DNA from: Echinometra lucunter | Lineage: Eukaryota > Echinodermata > Echinoidea > Camarodonta > Echinometridae | NCBI GenBank assembly: GCA_029962745.1 | Contig: CM057153.1 | Span: forward strand, 41,198,373 to 41,262,372 | Direction: 5' to 3' | DNA: 64,000 nt | Shown: positions 28,001 to 35,170 of the stretch, piece by piece | Position numbering within the stretch: position 1 is the first letter of the stretch | Layout of the letters: each line of letters starts with the position of its first letter | Position numbers and translations under genes: made by a program | The notes under the pieces: generated by a model | The model's input: the letters and a program-made list of their open reading frames with translations, nothing else | The model's database searches: none | What the model was told of the DNA's origin: nothing

Positions 28001-29956
28001 TTGTGATCTTATGCCACAATTGTACAGGGATGAATGTTTTTCTTGTAAGAACAAGTTATTGCACAACTAATTGGTAATTCAACTTGATAGTTTGAATGAG
28101 AGTTTTGTATATAAGAAAAAAAAAATAGAGGGTGGAGAGAAAAGAATGAAGTTCTATAGGTAAAGGGAAATAGAGTTACGGTTGACATAGATGCAAATAA
28201 TGACACGATCACAAAGTGTTTTAATAGTGAAAGTTTGTTTTATTAGAGAAAATGAAAAGCAAAATAACTCGCATGGTATATAATACACTAGTCTGAGATT
28301 TAAGCAAAAAAAATGTTAGAAAAGGTATAGATTTATAGCCATCATATGAGTCGTGAACATTTTATTTGGAGTCATTCACGAGACATTATCATTGATGCAA
28401 AACATTTATGCAAACTTATTAATAAGGTTTATTATGATACAGTCTTAAGGATTAAATTATCATTATAGTCTGATGCATTCATGAGTCAGTGATAAGAATT
28501 ACATAGTTTATGCCAGTGAACAGTTAACAGATAAAACACAAGGTGAAGTAACATGACACATAGCTACTACCTTTATAGGGTGATATTTAGGATGAAGTAT
28601 TCAAAGGGGGTAGTGTGAAATAGCCATGTATGTTTAATGATTATGGTTAATTGTTAAGTAAGCAAAATATTGTTATGGCGAAGTTTTGCCTAGCATGCCT
28701 AGTTTGGTATTACTGTTATCTGGTTACAAGTTACGCAGTGTTACTATGTTTTATCTAGTGTTATACATGGGTAGTGAATGTATTACATTAGCCAGCTGAA
28801 ATGAAGCAGGATATGCTCCCAATTAAAAGGGGAGGAATGTGATGTATGAAATGAAGACTAACCACGCAAGCTTCATGTGCAGCCTTGTACGCATGCGCAA
28901 GAGAGAGCAAGATGGCTTAACATTAAATGGCAGACACTAGTTACATCTCTGTGCTATTATCTCATTATTATGTGTCCCTTTAAGAACCACAACACGAGAA
29001 CATAACAGCTACTAACCCCAGTAAAAACTTGCAGGTAAATTATAACTTTTGACTCCATTTGACATATGACCTACATTACCTTTGACCCCCAAATAACAAT
29101 GAGGTCCCTATAGAGCATCTGTCATCCAAGTTTCGTTACAAATGGGCAAATGATTGCAAATTTATTCAAGTTTCATAAGCGACAGACGCCAGTAAGGATC
29201 CTTTAGTCTTGCTCTACCTTGGTGGCTCAACGAAAATAGCTTTGTCAGCACCCATCATACCACAAATACATACACATACAAAGTCAAACAAACAAACAAA
29301 AAACCACACCAAAAACATACAGACACACACACACAAAAAAAACCTTTGGAGAATCAATAGAAGTCAGGCAGGAGAGCAGCACTGTAAAACAATATGGTCT
29401 AAATCAAATTCTGCATTGAATCCCCCCCCCCCCCCCCTCCCTGTAGGATGGAATAAGTTAGTAGGGTAATAGTGTCACTTGGTAAGGTTTCTGGCTAACA
29501 TTTGTAATTTAGATCAAGGAAAGGAATTACATGCCTCCTTGGCCCTCCTATTAGTCAACCTATGTATCAGTCTATGTTCAAGGATTCAAATAGAAATTTA
29601 CCTGCCCCTGAATGTCCAGAGAAATGTTGCAACCTCTCACCACTCCCAAGATCCCAGCATGCTATAGTATTATCAAAAGATGCAGTAATGACCTTTACAT
29701 CATCAAATTTGATATCAGCTACAGTGTGTGTCTGAAGGACCTTCAAACATTTCCCACTTGCAACATCCCATAGACGAACTGTGAGATCATCTGAGCCTGT
29801 GAAGTAATAGTAAAAAAAAAGAAATAAGACAAATGTGGCTGTGCTGATAATATGCCTCCACACACAGGCAGTTAATTCACCTTTTCAAAGTCTCACCAAA
29901 CACGTTAGAATTCTTACTGGTAATCTATCTTATGAACGTTTATGACCCATTTCGAA

Positions 29957-30003
<47 letters not shown>

Positions 30004-33000
30004 ACTGTTCTTCGGTGTTTCGCAGTTTGGAACAGACGGATGGACAGGCAACCCGAAAACATGCCTCTGGCACCCTATGGGGTGGAGGCATAAAAATACA
30101 CTTTAGACACACACTCTATGAAACGCAGAGTTTTATATAGCAAGGTCACTGATACGTATACCAAGAAGTGCATTACACTAGCATTGTCAGGCCAGGCTGT
30201 GCTTATCATGCATGATGTCACAAAAGAAAGCAAATGACAGCCTCTATGAATGTGCAAATCTTGACATTTCAATCAGGTTTATAGCTTACATTCTGGCTTT
30301 ATATTCATATTGCCGACCCGTTTTATAAAACAAATAATTCATTTTATGTGGCTTGTGCAGGGCCGCTGGTCATGAGAGTGCTTTTGCATTTCTGAAAGTG
30401 AAATTGAAGGATTTGGTATATACTCTAGTGAATTTTGTGAAATTTTCATTAAAAAAATATAAGTTTTCAAAATTTCGGGGGGGGGGGGGGGGGGGGGCAA
30501 CTGCCCCCCGCTGCGTACGGCCATGGGCTTGTGCATTTGTGGTAAGCCTTAAGTCACAATGAGTTGGATAATGAACTCAACAGTCTCCTTCATTGTGACT
30601 CTGCCGATGCAGTGTGTGCACACTAATGCACTTACAAACATGAATTATTTGTATAAAAAAGGATTCTAATACCACACTGCTTAAAGTGTTATCAGATTTC
30701 AGGACTATATATTCAAATTTTGATGCATAGATTTGCAAGATTTACATACTAAGCTTTAAAATACATGATATACAGTAAGAAAACAATGACAACAAAATTT
30801 GGAAATTACCTCTTGGCCAGGCATATGAATTATTTTTTACATTTCATTTGATGAATATCTAACTTTGCAGTAAAAATCTGTATATGGCAGCTACAGAACT
30901 GCTGTTGAAAACTTAAAACTAGATGAATCCTCGACCGCGCGCACGGTCGAAATTTATGCCTTTGCCATTGCCAGATCGGAAATATATGGCACATTCACGT
31001 TGATTTTTTTATTTTCATGTATAAAATGACATCTTTGACCTTGTGACCCCCAAATTTAATGAGATTATTATGACTTCCATAAGCATACATGAGCCAAGTT
31101 TGGAGATGAACCGTCACAGAGTTCAGTTATCGCAAGAACAAGCAATTTTCATGTATATAATGACCTCTATGACCTTTGACCTTTAACCCCGAGACCCAAA
31201 AATCTATTCACATCATTGTCCCTCCAATATGCATACATGAATCAAGTTTGAAGTTGATCCATCAAATGGCTGTTGAGTTATCACGAGAACGAACCATTCC
31301 TATGTACATAATGACCTCTATGACCTTTGACCTTGAGACCCCCAAATCTACACAGATCATTGTCCCTCCCACATGCATACATGTGTCAAGTTTGAGGTTG
31401 CTCAGTCAAATTTTTGTTATGGTGAAAACGAACCAGTTCTATCTACATAATGACCTCTATGACCTTTGACATTTTGACCTTGTGACCCCAAAATCTACTC
31501 AGGGGAGCATTTCATGAAGAGATTTGTCAGTGATTTTCACTGAGAACTGTTATAAGCAACTGAAAATCCTCGTATCTGATTGGCTGAGAGCAAATTAGTC
31601 AGTGAAAATCACCGACAAGACTCTTCATGAAAGGCTCCCCAGATCATTGTCCCTTCCATGTGCATACATGAGCTAAGTTTGAAGCCAATCTGTCAAATGG
31701 TTCTCAAGTTATCGCAAGAACAAGCCATTTTTATGTGTATTATTACCTCTATGACCTTGACCTTTGACCTTGAGACTCCAAAATCTTATAAGATCATTGT
31801 CCCTTCCATGTGGATACAAGAGCCAAGTTTGAAGTTGATCCGTCAAACGGTTCTTAAGTTACCGCGAGAATAAAAACGGGATGGACGGACGACCCGAAAA
31901 CATAGTGCCTCCGGCATCCACCTACATGAACGGAGGGCGGAGGCATAAAAACAACCCCCCCCAAAAAAAAAACCCAAAAAAAACAACAACCATATCTTTA
32001 GGGAAGGGATGGTTAATGGGCTACTTAACAAACCTGAGGCTACTTTCCCATCTCTGTAGTGTAAGGAATAAACACGTGCTGTGTGTCCATGTAGAGTTGT
32101 ACTATCAAATGCAGACCCATCTCTCAACTGTTTGAGTCTCCAAAGAGCCTTTTGGTAGACTGTCTTCCAGTGAAGTCCATTCCTGACTTGAATACTTTTG
32201 AGACACTCATCTGAATCCTCAGGAACTTGTATTCCTAGAACCCTGTCACAAATCACATCATTCCATGGCAAATCAATGTCATCTGGACTCAGTTTTCCTT
32301 AACACTTTTACTAGAACCATATTTCTTGGCCTTAGCATTAGGCTACAATACAATATGGTGTTCCAAAGCTTTCCAATAGTGAAAAATGTATTGTTGCTAC
32401 ATTATATTGGTAGATGTTAATCTTTGCTCTTTTCTTAGTCTCTTTCTTTTTCACTGCTTCGACGGAAAAAGAGATGTGGGAAGAGTCTACAAGACGAACA
32501 ATGTTACCATTTATCAAAGAAATTAGTAAGAGTTCCATTCAGTACTAAGCCTGGCATTATTCATGCTGCAGACTTGCCAAAATATGAAGTTCAGAACTGA
32601 ATGCACATTGGCAGGGGGTCCAGGGGGTGAAGCTCCATAAAGCTTTTATGTTTCTGCTTGTTGCGAAACCATGGTTTGGTTAGCGACTCATCTACTTTCT
32701 TAATAGAACAATGTTTTATCATATATCAAAGATATGGTAAGTTGATAGTTTTGTTATGTAACCATTTCCCCCAAATCACAACATTCAGTTTTTTTAAGGC
32801 TCTAAAAACTAAAAAAAAATTAAACTAAAAAAAAAAGGAATGGTTCAGTAAGAAACGATCGTTTGGCAAGTATTATGCTGGAGTATAATGCACTAGGCCC
32901 ACATAAAATTAAATCCAACAGGTTAATATCCAAGACGCAGGGGCGTCGCTAGAGGGGGGGTGTGGGGGGGTGTGACACCCCCCCATTAAAAATTCTTGTC

Positions 33001-34830
33001 GGCAAATCGCGATCGCTGTCGGCACAAAAGAGAAAGAGAGAGAGGGAGAGAAAGGAGAGGGAAGAGGAAGGAGGGGAAAAAGAAAAAAGAAAGATGAGTA
33101 AGGTGCCCAAATAGAGTCATATTCGGCTTATTTGCTTGTGCATTTTGACGACGAAATAACACTGGTAACACGAAAGAGAGCCTATTTTTCCTCGCTCGCT
33201 GCGCTCGCTCGTATTACATTAAGATACAGGATGTTTTCGGAAGGCAAACACATTTGCCAAGTGAAATAAACAAATATATAATTTAGATATTTTGGGGCCC
33301 ATCATGTATTTTGTTGAAGAATTATCACCTCTATACCATAAAAAAGAGTAAATATATTTTCCTCGCTCGCTGCGCTCGCTCGTATAATATTTAGATTTGA
33401 AAGCAAATAGATTAGGTAGGATAGGTGACCAAATATATCACAATAGGTATCTTAAAGGCCCATCGTGTATTTTGATGAAGAACTTTCACTTCTACCATGA
33501 AAAGGAGTATTTTTCCTCGCTCGCTATACGCTCGCTTGTACAATATTCAGATACAAGATGGATTTGGGAAAGCAAACGTATTCGGCAAGCGATGCCCATC
33601 ATGTACTTTGATGAAGAGTTATCACCTACCATAAAAAGAGTATACATATTTTTCCTCGCTCGTATGATATTTAGATACAGGATGGTCTTTGAAAGCAAAT
33701 AAATTAGGTAAGAGAGGTGACCAAAATATCAAAATAGATATTTTAAAGGCCCGTCATGTATTTTGATGAAGAACTTTCACTTCTACCATGAAAAGGATTA
33801 TATGATAAGGAGTACATAGATTTTTTCCTCGCTCACTGTGCTCGCTCTTATAATATTACGATTTAGGATGGTCTTTGAAAGCGAATGAATCACGTGAGAG
33901 AGGTGACCAAATATATGATTTAGATAAGCCCATCATGTAGTTTGATGAAGAACTATCACTTCTACGAAAGATAGTGTATATTTTCCTAGCTCGCTGCGCT
34001 CGCTCGTATTATATTTAGATAGAGAATGTTTTCGGAAAGCTAACACATTCAGCAAGTGAGGTGAACAAATATAATTTAGAAGGAAAATATAATAGAGGCA
34101 CACAATTGAACATGCCTCGTGGGCTTTATACAGTTGAATTTGTCGATGTTGGTCGTCGGCAATCGGAGGCATAATTTGTCGGCAATCTGGCCTCTACACC
34201 CCCCCCATTAAAAAAAGTCTAGCGACGCCCCTGCCAAGACGTTTTCCTCCGAAAGATCTGCAATTTTGAAGTGGACAGGACTAAATAGTGAAAACTCTTC
34301 CCTAGGATTTCTTCCTTTCAAATCAAGCACTTGAAATCCGATTGCAATATGAAGAGTGATCTGTTTACATATATGTGATCACTCCTACAAGAAAATATAA
34401 CAAAAAGTACATGTACTTATTTCTATACAATGCCATGGGCCTGGTCCATTAGTGGACTGTTAACAGATGGGGTGAAATCAAACCAGAGTTTGTGTATTTT
34501 TTTTATCTGACCACTTTACCTGCAGGCTTGTTGCCATGCTTGGGTGCATTCTGTCACTGTTTTATTCCAGTGCTGACTAACCTGACAGCATCTTCCAAGA
34601 GTGATTGGATCTAGCCATGATAATAAATAGTTTGCAAGCTCCTTAGGAAGGAGCCTTAAGAAGTCTCTTTTCAGCAGTCCCTCAAGTCTGGTGGATAAAT
34701 GGCGGAGCTGCACATCCCCACATGATGCAATAAGACAATCCAGTGCAACACAACGCTGGTCATTACTAAGGTCTTGAAGAAAAGTTCTCTCCAACTGACA
34801 CAACCAATTTTTGAACTGAGGAGCATCCAT
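6952..34830 (-). CDS. FBXW2: FBXW2, F-box/WD40 repeat protein 2 (8 coding exons)
   Basis: Substrate receptor of SCF-type cullin-RING E3 ubiquitin ligases: the F-box binds SKP1 and the WD40 propeller binds targets. Coding exons in order: 34520-34830, 32034-32287, 29602-29796, 14373-14506, 12276-12362, 11433-11608, 9071-9264, 6952-7067. Every junction is GT-AG and all phases match, giving 1467 nt and 488 residues (human about 454; the extra is mostly between F-box and WD40). Recognition is by clear family similarity: [69 protein letters not shown] and the ending [19 protein letters not shown]-box about residues 55-101; WD repeats from about 170. A TGA lies upstream in frame, supporting the start. 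Introns total about 26 kb and are full of mobile elements. Seen: exons and motifs. Inferred: function by family. Confidence 0.95.
7068..9070. other. FBXW2 intron 7
   Basis: No coding signal. It holds the 35-bp palindrome at 7158-7192 and a partly self-complementary segment around 8160-8310 (GTGGGTACC ... TTACCCAC) that looks like an old small transposon. Confidence 0.5.
7158..7192. repeat. Perfect 35-bp palindrome
   Basis: The 17-base arm AAGAACTATGAGGGCTA, one central A, and its exact complement TAGCCCTCATAGTTCTT. As RNA it would form a 17-bp stem with almost no loop. Confidence 0.9.
9071..9264 (-). CDS. FBXW2: FBXW2 coding exon 7
   Basis: Acceptor ATCTATAG|ATTGATAAG, donor GTGGCAG|GTGATC, phases 2 and 1. 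It encodes [19 protein letters not shown] and [18 protein letters not shown], the latter nearly invariant in the family. Confidence 0.93.
10257..10985. repeat. Tandem TGACCTTTGACC repeat element
   Basis: About five units of roughly 130-150 bp. Each contains GACCTTTGACC(TT), then CCAAATCTAATCAGATCATT, CATATGCATAC and a GAACGAACC-type end. The block begins ACTAGATGAATCCTC..CGGTCGAAATTTATACCTCC and ends ACGGACGGAC..ATAATGCCTCCGGC. The same ends frame the array at 30.9-31.95 kb, so this is a dispersed element with internal tandem units. It lies in FBXW2 intron 6. Confidence 0.8.
11433..11608 (-). CDS. FBXW2: FBXW2 coding exon 6 (WD40)
   Basis: Acceptor AATGTAG|GTATGG, donor GTTAG|GTAATG, phases 0 and 2. 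It encodes [35 protein letters not shown] and [11 protein letters not shown]. Confidence 0.93.
12276..12362 (-). CDS. FBXW2: FBXW2 coding exon 5
   Basis: Small 29-codon exon, phase 0 at both ends. Acceptor TGTTGCAG|GTCCTA, donor ATCAAG|GTATAT. It encodes [19 protein letters not shown] then [10 protein letters not shown], matching the ILLSADKYEIK segment of the vertebrate protein. Confidence 0.92.
12443..13005. mobile_element. Poly-G/poly-C ended MITE
   Basis: Bounded by CCCCC plus a long G run and GGGCACTC at the left, and CAAGTGCCCC plus a C run at the right. The interior repeats TTCCAAAGCATAGCATTTT, as in the 1.04-1.26 kb element. FBXW2 intron 4. Confidence 0.65.
13115..13299. mobile_element. 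MITE with GGGCCGGTATTCTGAA ends
   Basis: GGGCCGGTATTCTGAAGATC at the left is matched by TTTCAGAATACCGGCCC at the right. Inverted arms of about 30 bp extend through CGTGTTATCTT/AAGATAACACG. Non-coding; FBXW2 intron 4. Confidence 0.8.
13430..13992. mobile_element. Palindromic MITE with TTAA ends
   Basis: The left TTAAAGAAGAAGGAAACCCT and the right AGGGTTTCATTCTCCTTTAA are inverted copies. Arms continue for over 150 bp (CTCAATTTACTTTCTATGGT and its complement near 13870). TTAA at both borders suggests piggyBac-style insertion. FBXW2 intron 4. Confidence 0.75.
14010..14225. repeat. Diverged TGACCTTTGACC-family copy
   Basis: GACCTCTGCGACCTTTGGC, CCAAAATCTAATCAG, ATGAGATATCAC and a terminal GACAGACAGATGGACTGACA with GGGGCATAAA show the same unit plan as the arrays at 10.3 and 30.9 kb, in one diverged copy. 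Confidence 0.6.
14373..14506 (-). CDS. FBXW2: FBXW2 coding exon 4 (WD40)
   Basis: Acceptor TTAAGCAG|TTTTCAG, donor ATACAG|GTATGA, phases 1 and 0. It encodes [19 protein letters not shown] and [10 protein letters not shown], a complete WD repeat. The intron before it is 15.1 kb long because of an 11.8-kb retrotransposon. Confidence 0.95.
15529..16823. mobile_element. Foldback element, about 320-bp inverted arms
   Basis: The left arm (about 15529-15830) and right arm (about 16520-16823) are inverted near-copies. They share ACCTAGAAAAGTTCTTTCCG, AATCAATGAAAAAAC (complement), AACGTTCAAACTGAACTACG and CAACCTTTGATGAAAC. The 700-bp centre has no ORF of note. It sits just upstream (plus sense) of the LTR element in FBXW2 intron 3. 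Confidence 0.8.
17174..17178. other. Target-site duplication GCTAC, left copy
   Basis: GCTAC immediately precedes the left LTR (TGTGATG) and recurs at 29008-29012 right after the other LTR end (ACATAACA). Confidence 0.92.
17179..17348 (+). repeat. 5' LTR (170 bp)
   Basis: It begins TGTGATGTATGAAATGAAGA and ends ACACGAGAACATAACA (TG...CA). It matches 28838-29007 base for base as read. It contains no obvious TATAAA; the promoter elements are not placed. Confidence 0.95.
17352..17364 (+). promoter_or_regulatory. Primer-binding site
   Basis: TGGCGACGAGGAT lies three bases after the LTR. It begins with TGG, the complement of a tRNA 3' CCA end. The primer tRNA (3' end ATCCTCGTCGCCA) was not identified. 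Confidence 0.7.
17690..20990 (-). pseudogene. Antisense Jockey/CR1-like LINE inside the LTR element leader
   Basis: Minus-strand frames give, in order, an AP endonuclease (20990-19797: [44 protein letters not shown]), an RT (19579-18836: [60 protein letters not shown]) and the RT tail (18702-17962: [31 protein letters not shown]). The FADDT box falls in the gap 18702-18836. Lesions: a TAA at 19800, a frame change near 19660, a lost base after GPLLF, and further breaks after FADDT. The 3' tail is an ATTTC/GAAAT repeat at 17678-17705. It once encoded target-primed reverse transcription; this copy cannot. Confidence 0.85.
21228..21925. repeat. Tandem array, about 7 units of roughly 105-115 bp
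   Basis: Units carry ATGTCTCCTGATCTTACC, AAAAACATTGTACAGTGTAC, ATTAATATTAATAGGCAGG and GAATGCAAGAAAGCAGCAAG. They are near-identical; the first is partial and the second shortened. The array lies between the LINE 5' side and the rest of the LTR element leader. Confidence 0.92.
22366..23240 (+). repeat. LTR element leader, GACCAGGTCTAA-rich repeats
   Basis: Starts with an AGCCCAGCCCAGCCCAGC run, then many imperfect copies of words such as AGGACCAGGTCTAA, AGCAAGCAGGACC and GGACCAAGTCT, densest at 22870-23230. Non-coding. Confidence 0.7.
23557..27825 (+). CDS. Ty3/gypsy Gag-Pol polyprotein, intact
   Basis: The single 1422-residue frame encodes the full replication set of an LTR retrotransposon. 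Gag ends in two CX2CX4HX4C knuckles (C232-C245, C252-C265). Protease has IDTGS with catalytic D332 and LLGRDW at 401-406. Reverse transcriptase has the first acidic site at D566 (KLDLSHAY) and YLDD at 626-629. RNase H has D790 ([10 protein letters not shown]) and D857 (VTDHKPL). Integrase has an HHCC finger (H1021, H1024, C1054, C1057) and D1085, D1138, E1174, a D,D35E triad. The order PR-RT-RH-IN is that of Ty3/gypsy. A chromatin-targeting domain is not evident; the C-tail is Ser/Thr/Gln-rich. No stop or frameshift, so the product could be functional. The start is the first ATG after a long leader. Confidence 0.97.
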   Translation: MASQHIGSVPKLGDGYNFDEWLELLEAWFDANNVQEDGKRRAIFLTNLGSKSYHILRALLQPSKPVDQTYTVCKDTLKTHFAPKPTEIVQRYRFYTCVQKQDESIPQFVANLRQLSEGCNFKELDNMIRDRLVVGCRDIAIQRKLLSEPSLTLQHALQTATAMEVANKDVEKLKVLSKGTESPTVQKMQGRSQHKSDVFSSRRNTHQRQKQDVKGKPQKPSLKQQEKPASRCWRCGSGDHVQSACRFKDENCFQCSQVGHTRSQCEKIKQYRSRKKAAHHLDGEEDAELPENMTGVELRHLRGGMVNKMARYSEPFQTSLNLNGIQVNLEIDTGSPWTMMSQQDFIKLGHQADVKQANVSLKTYTGSSVPVIGEAMVEVQFDASQPPKKLPLLVVEKGVALLGRDWMQAAPEGFLQNRLNLQAHVSNNPEAVHKVRATLQDMLAKHKQVFDCSRVGKLEGYQAKVHPQDDGDKAMFYKAAPVPYAMRQKIDEAIDELQDQGVIEPVKFADYACPIVVVKKPNGKVRICGNYKLTANKVLRVERYPIPSLQDMLQDLGGGQKFSKLDLSHAYHQIELDEQARKYTTVNTHRGLFQYTRLPFGIATAPALFQRAMESLLADIPMCRPYLDDIIVSGKTDEEHIANLQAVLHCLESNGLRLKREKCEFMMDSVEFLGHKLDQHGISPLPDKIEAIKKTPRPQNQSQLQAYLGLLGYCRKFIPNLTKEIAPLITLLKAEYASVPKKRGDRNKPDPNLKWGGDQERAFQKSKELVQSDTVLTHYDPSKPLLLQCDASPYGLGVVLSHVGPDGLEQPISFASRTLTKSEANYAQYEKEGLSVIFGVKKFHKYLYGRRFTIVTDHKPLLGIFGDTKPASPMASARLARWHMILSAYDYDIIHKEGKQHQNADALSRLPLADDQTVWSHQSLAELDEQPPVQINMLDIDTRPVEADEVKRFTKKDSVLARVTAYVMNGWPNPKNIPPELKAFAQKKEELSIEDDIILWGHRVVIPDNKQMRQRILDELHGTHPGIVKMKALARSFVWWPGIDKNLEEKVKTCPTCQEHQQSPQPAPIHPWEFPERPWSRIHIDYAYIDNQNVLIVVDAYTKWIEAIRVAHATAAATVTALRRLFATYGIPETVVSDNGTQFVSEDFSNFLFNNNVEHVQTAPKHPSSNGLAERAVQTVKSGVKKTSGTSLEMRIQVFLMTYRITPQGTTMKTPSELMFRRKIRSRMDHVRPNLHKSVQKQQSAMKQAADKRSKMRQFKLNDTVLVKNFAAGPTWLRGIVTETLNEVMYVIELQDGREVRRHVDHIRRYILSRGDDHDKQEMPDQHTTLHPEILTQQMQYPSQTTENPNMAPSTSESLTSNTEQCNADTTAISQQAPTEPLSDSDGAVAPNMPNSKVMSERRMSTRKSKTPSKFTDFIVYH
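27826..28824 (+). other. LTR element 3' untranslated region
   Basis: About 1 kb between the Gag-Pol stop and the purine tract. Only short frames, with no envelope-like ORF (no long hydrophobic or signal-bearing frame). Confidence 0.6.
28825..28837 (+). promoter_or_regulatory. Polypurine tract
   Basis: AAAAGGGGAGGAA directly precedes the right LTR. It is the usual position and composition for the plus-strand DNA primer. Confidence 0.88.
28838..29007 (+). repeat. 3' LTR (170 bp)
   Basis: Same sequence as 17179-17348 as far as I can compare. It is followed by the GCTAC duplication at 29008-29012. Confidence 0.95.
29602..29796 (-). CDS. FBXW2: FBXW2 coding exon 3 (WD40)
   Basis: Acceptor TTCACAG|GCTCAG, donor GGGGCAG|GTAAAT, phases 1 and 1. 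It encodes [18 protein letters not shown], then [19 protein letters not shown] and HFSGHSGA. Confidence 0.95.
29958..30002. repeat. 45-bp poly-G tract
   Basis: Uninterrupted G run inside FBXW2 intron 2. It is followed by GGAACTGTTC and then GACGGATGGACAGGCAACCC, the end motif of the TGACC-family repeats. Confidence 0.9.
30915..31950. repeat. Second TGACCTTTGACC tandem repeat element
   Basis: Six or so units with GACCTCTATGACCTTTGACC, AAAATCTA(A/C)T..AGATCATTG and CATGCATACATG..CAAGTTTGA. It begins ACTAGATGAATCCTCGACCG and ends ACGGACGACCCGAAAACATA..GGCGGAGGCATAAA. A MITE has inserted within it (31502-31640). FBXW2 intron 2. Confidence 0.82.
31502..31640. mobile_element. MITE, GGGGAGCATTTCATGAAGAG ends, nested in repeat array
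   Basis: GGGGAGCATTTCATGAAGAG at the left and CTCTTCATGAAAGGCTCCCC at the right. It splits the otherwise constant phrase AATCTACTCA|GATCATTG, so the insertion point is clear. Confidence 0.85.
32034..32287 (-). CDS. FBXW2: FBXW2 coding exon 2 (linker and first WD40 strand)
   Basis: Acceptor CTGAG|TCCAGATG, donor CCTCAG|GTTTGT, phases 2 in and 1 out. It encodes [20 protein letters not shown] and [16 protein letters not shown]. About 19 residues after the F-box ([20 protein letters not shown] region) have no counterpart in the vertebrate protein as I know it. Confidence 0.94.
32938..34233. mobile_element. Non-autonomous hAT-type element with internal repeats
   Basis: Ends are CAGGGGCGTCGCTAG and CTAGCGACGCCCCTG. 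The 8-bp duplication CCAAGACG flanks it at 32930-32937 and 34234-34241. Eight-base duplications and CAGGGGCG-type ends are hallmarks of the hAT superfamily. Inside are about six units of 150-170 bp, each containing TTTTCCTCGCTCGCTGCGCT or a variant, then TAATATTTAGAT. No transposase. FBXW2 intron 1. Confidence 0.9.
34520..34830 (-). CDS. FBXW2: FBXW2 coding exon 1 (F-box)
   Basis: Residues 1-103 plus two bases. The start context AACAACATGG has A at -3 and G at +4. The F-box core is [20 protein letters not shown]. Donor TGCAG|GTAAAG, phase 2. Confidence 0.95.
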
Positions 34831-34841
34831 GTTGTTGTTTT

Positions 34842-34910
34842 CTAAATTCCAAACAAGTCATTCCCTTCAACATATACAGGGGTTCTCCATGGAGATGAAT
34901 CATCAGCCAT
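34842..34910 (-). CDS. Upstream ORF in the FBXW2 5' leader, 22 codons
   Basis: ATG at 34910 in a good context (GACAATGG: A at -3, G at +4), 22 codons, TAG at 34842, twelve bases before the FBXW2 ATG and in another frame. It reads MADDSSPWRT then PVYVEGNDLFGI. If it lies in the mature 5' leader it could reduce FBXW2 translation. An alternative is that part of it is intronic: TGTTTAG|GTAGACAATGG could be an acceptor just upstream, which would still leave the uORF in the exon. Confidence 0.5.
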   Translation of the reverse strand: MADDSSPWRTPVYVEGNDLFGI

Positions 34911-35107
34911 TGTCTACCTAAACACCTTCTTTTGAGTCATTACCTAAGTGTCAAGAGGAAATCATGAAAAAATATGAAAAGCAAAGAGTTAGAAGAATAT
35001 AAAAGAATTTCCTGTACTTTGATACAAGCTTAAGCATGTTTGACTCCACATGAAAGTGAGAATGATTTTCTGTAGACTTTTTCTGGGTATGTAAAATCTG
35101 ACATGCT

Positions 35108-35170
35108 TTTCACCAACGAACGTAGAGGGCGTCAAGACTTTTCAGTGTTGCTATTATGAAGGTTCACTTC
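35108..35170. repeat. Inverted-repeat copy A (partner 40822-40884)
   Basis: ACGTAGAGGGCGTCAA..CAGTGTTGCTATTA and GAAGGTTCACT occur here and, reverse-complemented, at 40822-40884. The two lie upstream of FBXW2 and of the candidate gene start at 40463. Confidence 0.8.

Larger units (their letters stand above)
17179..29007 (+). mobile_element. Complete Ty3/gypsy LTR retrotransposon, 11.8 kb
   Basis: It has all parts of a Metaviridae-type element: 170-bp LTRs, a 5-bp target duplication, a primer-binding site after the left LTR, one intact 1422-codon Gag-Pol frame, a 1-kb untranslated 3' part, and a purine tract before the right LTR. The two LTRs read as identical at every base I compared, which implies recent insertion. 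It is oriented opposite to FBXW2 and lies in intron 3. The leader between PBS and Gag is 6.2 kb, several times longer than usual, because it contains an antisense LINE and a tandem array. Confidence 0.95.

Noticed and set aside
27826..28824. Possible envelope gene after Gag-Pol
   Set aside because: Only short frames without signal peptide or membrane segment; the element looks like a plain retrotransposon.
31176..31873. Open frames with repeated [14 protein letters not shown] peptides as a repeat protein
   Set aside because: They are translations of the TGACCTTTGACC tandem DNA units.
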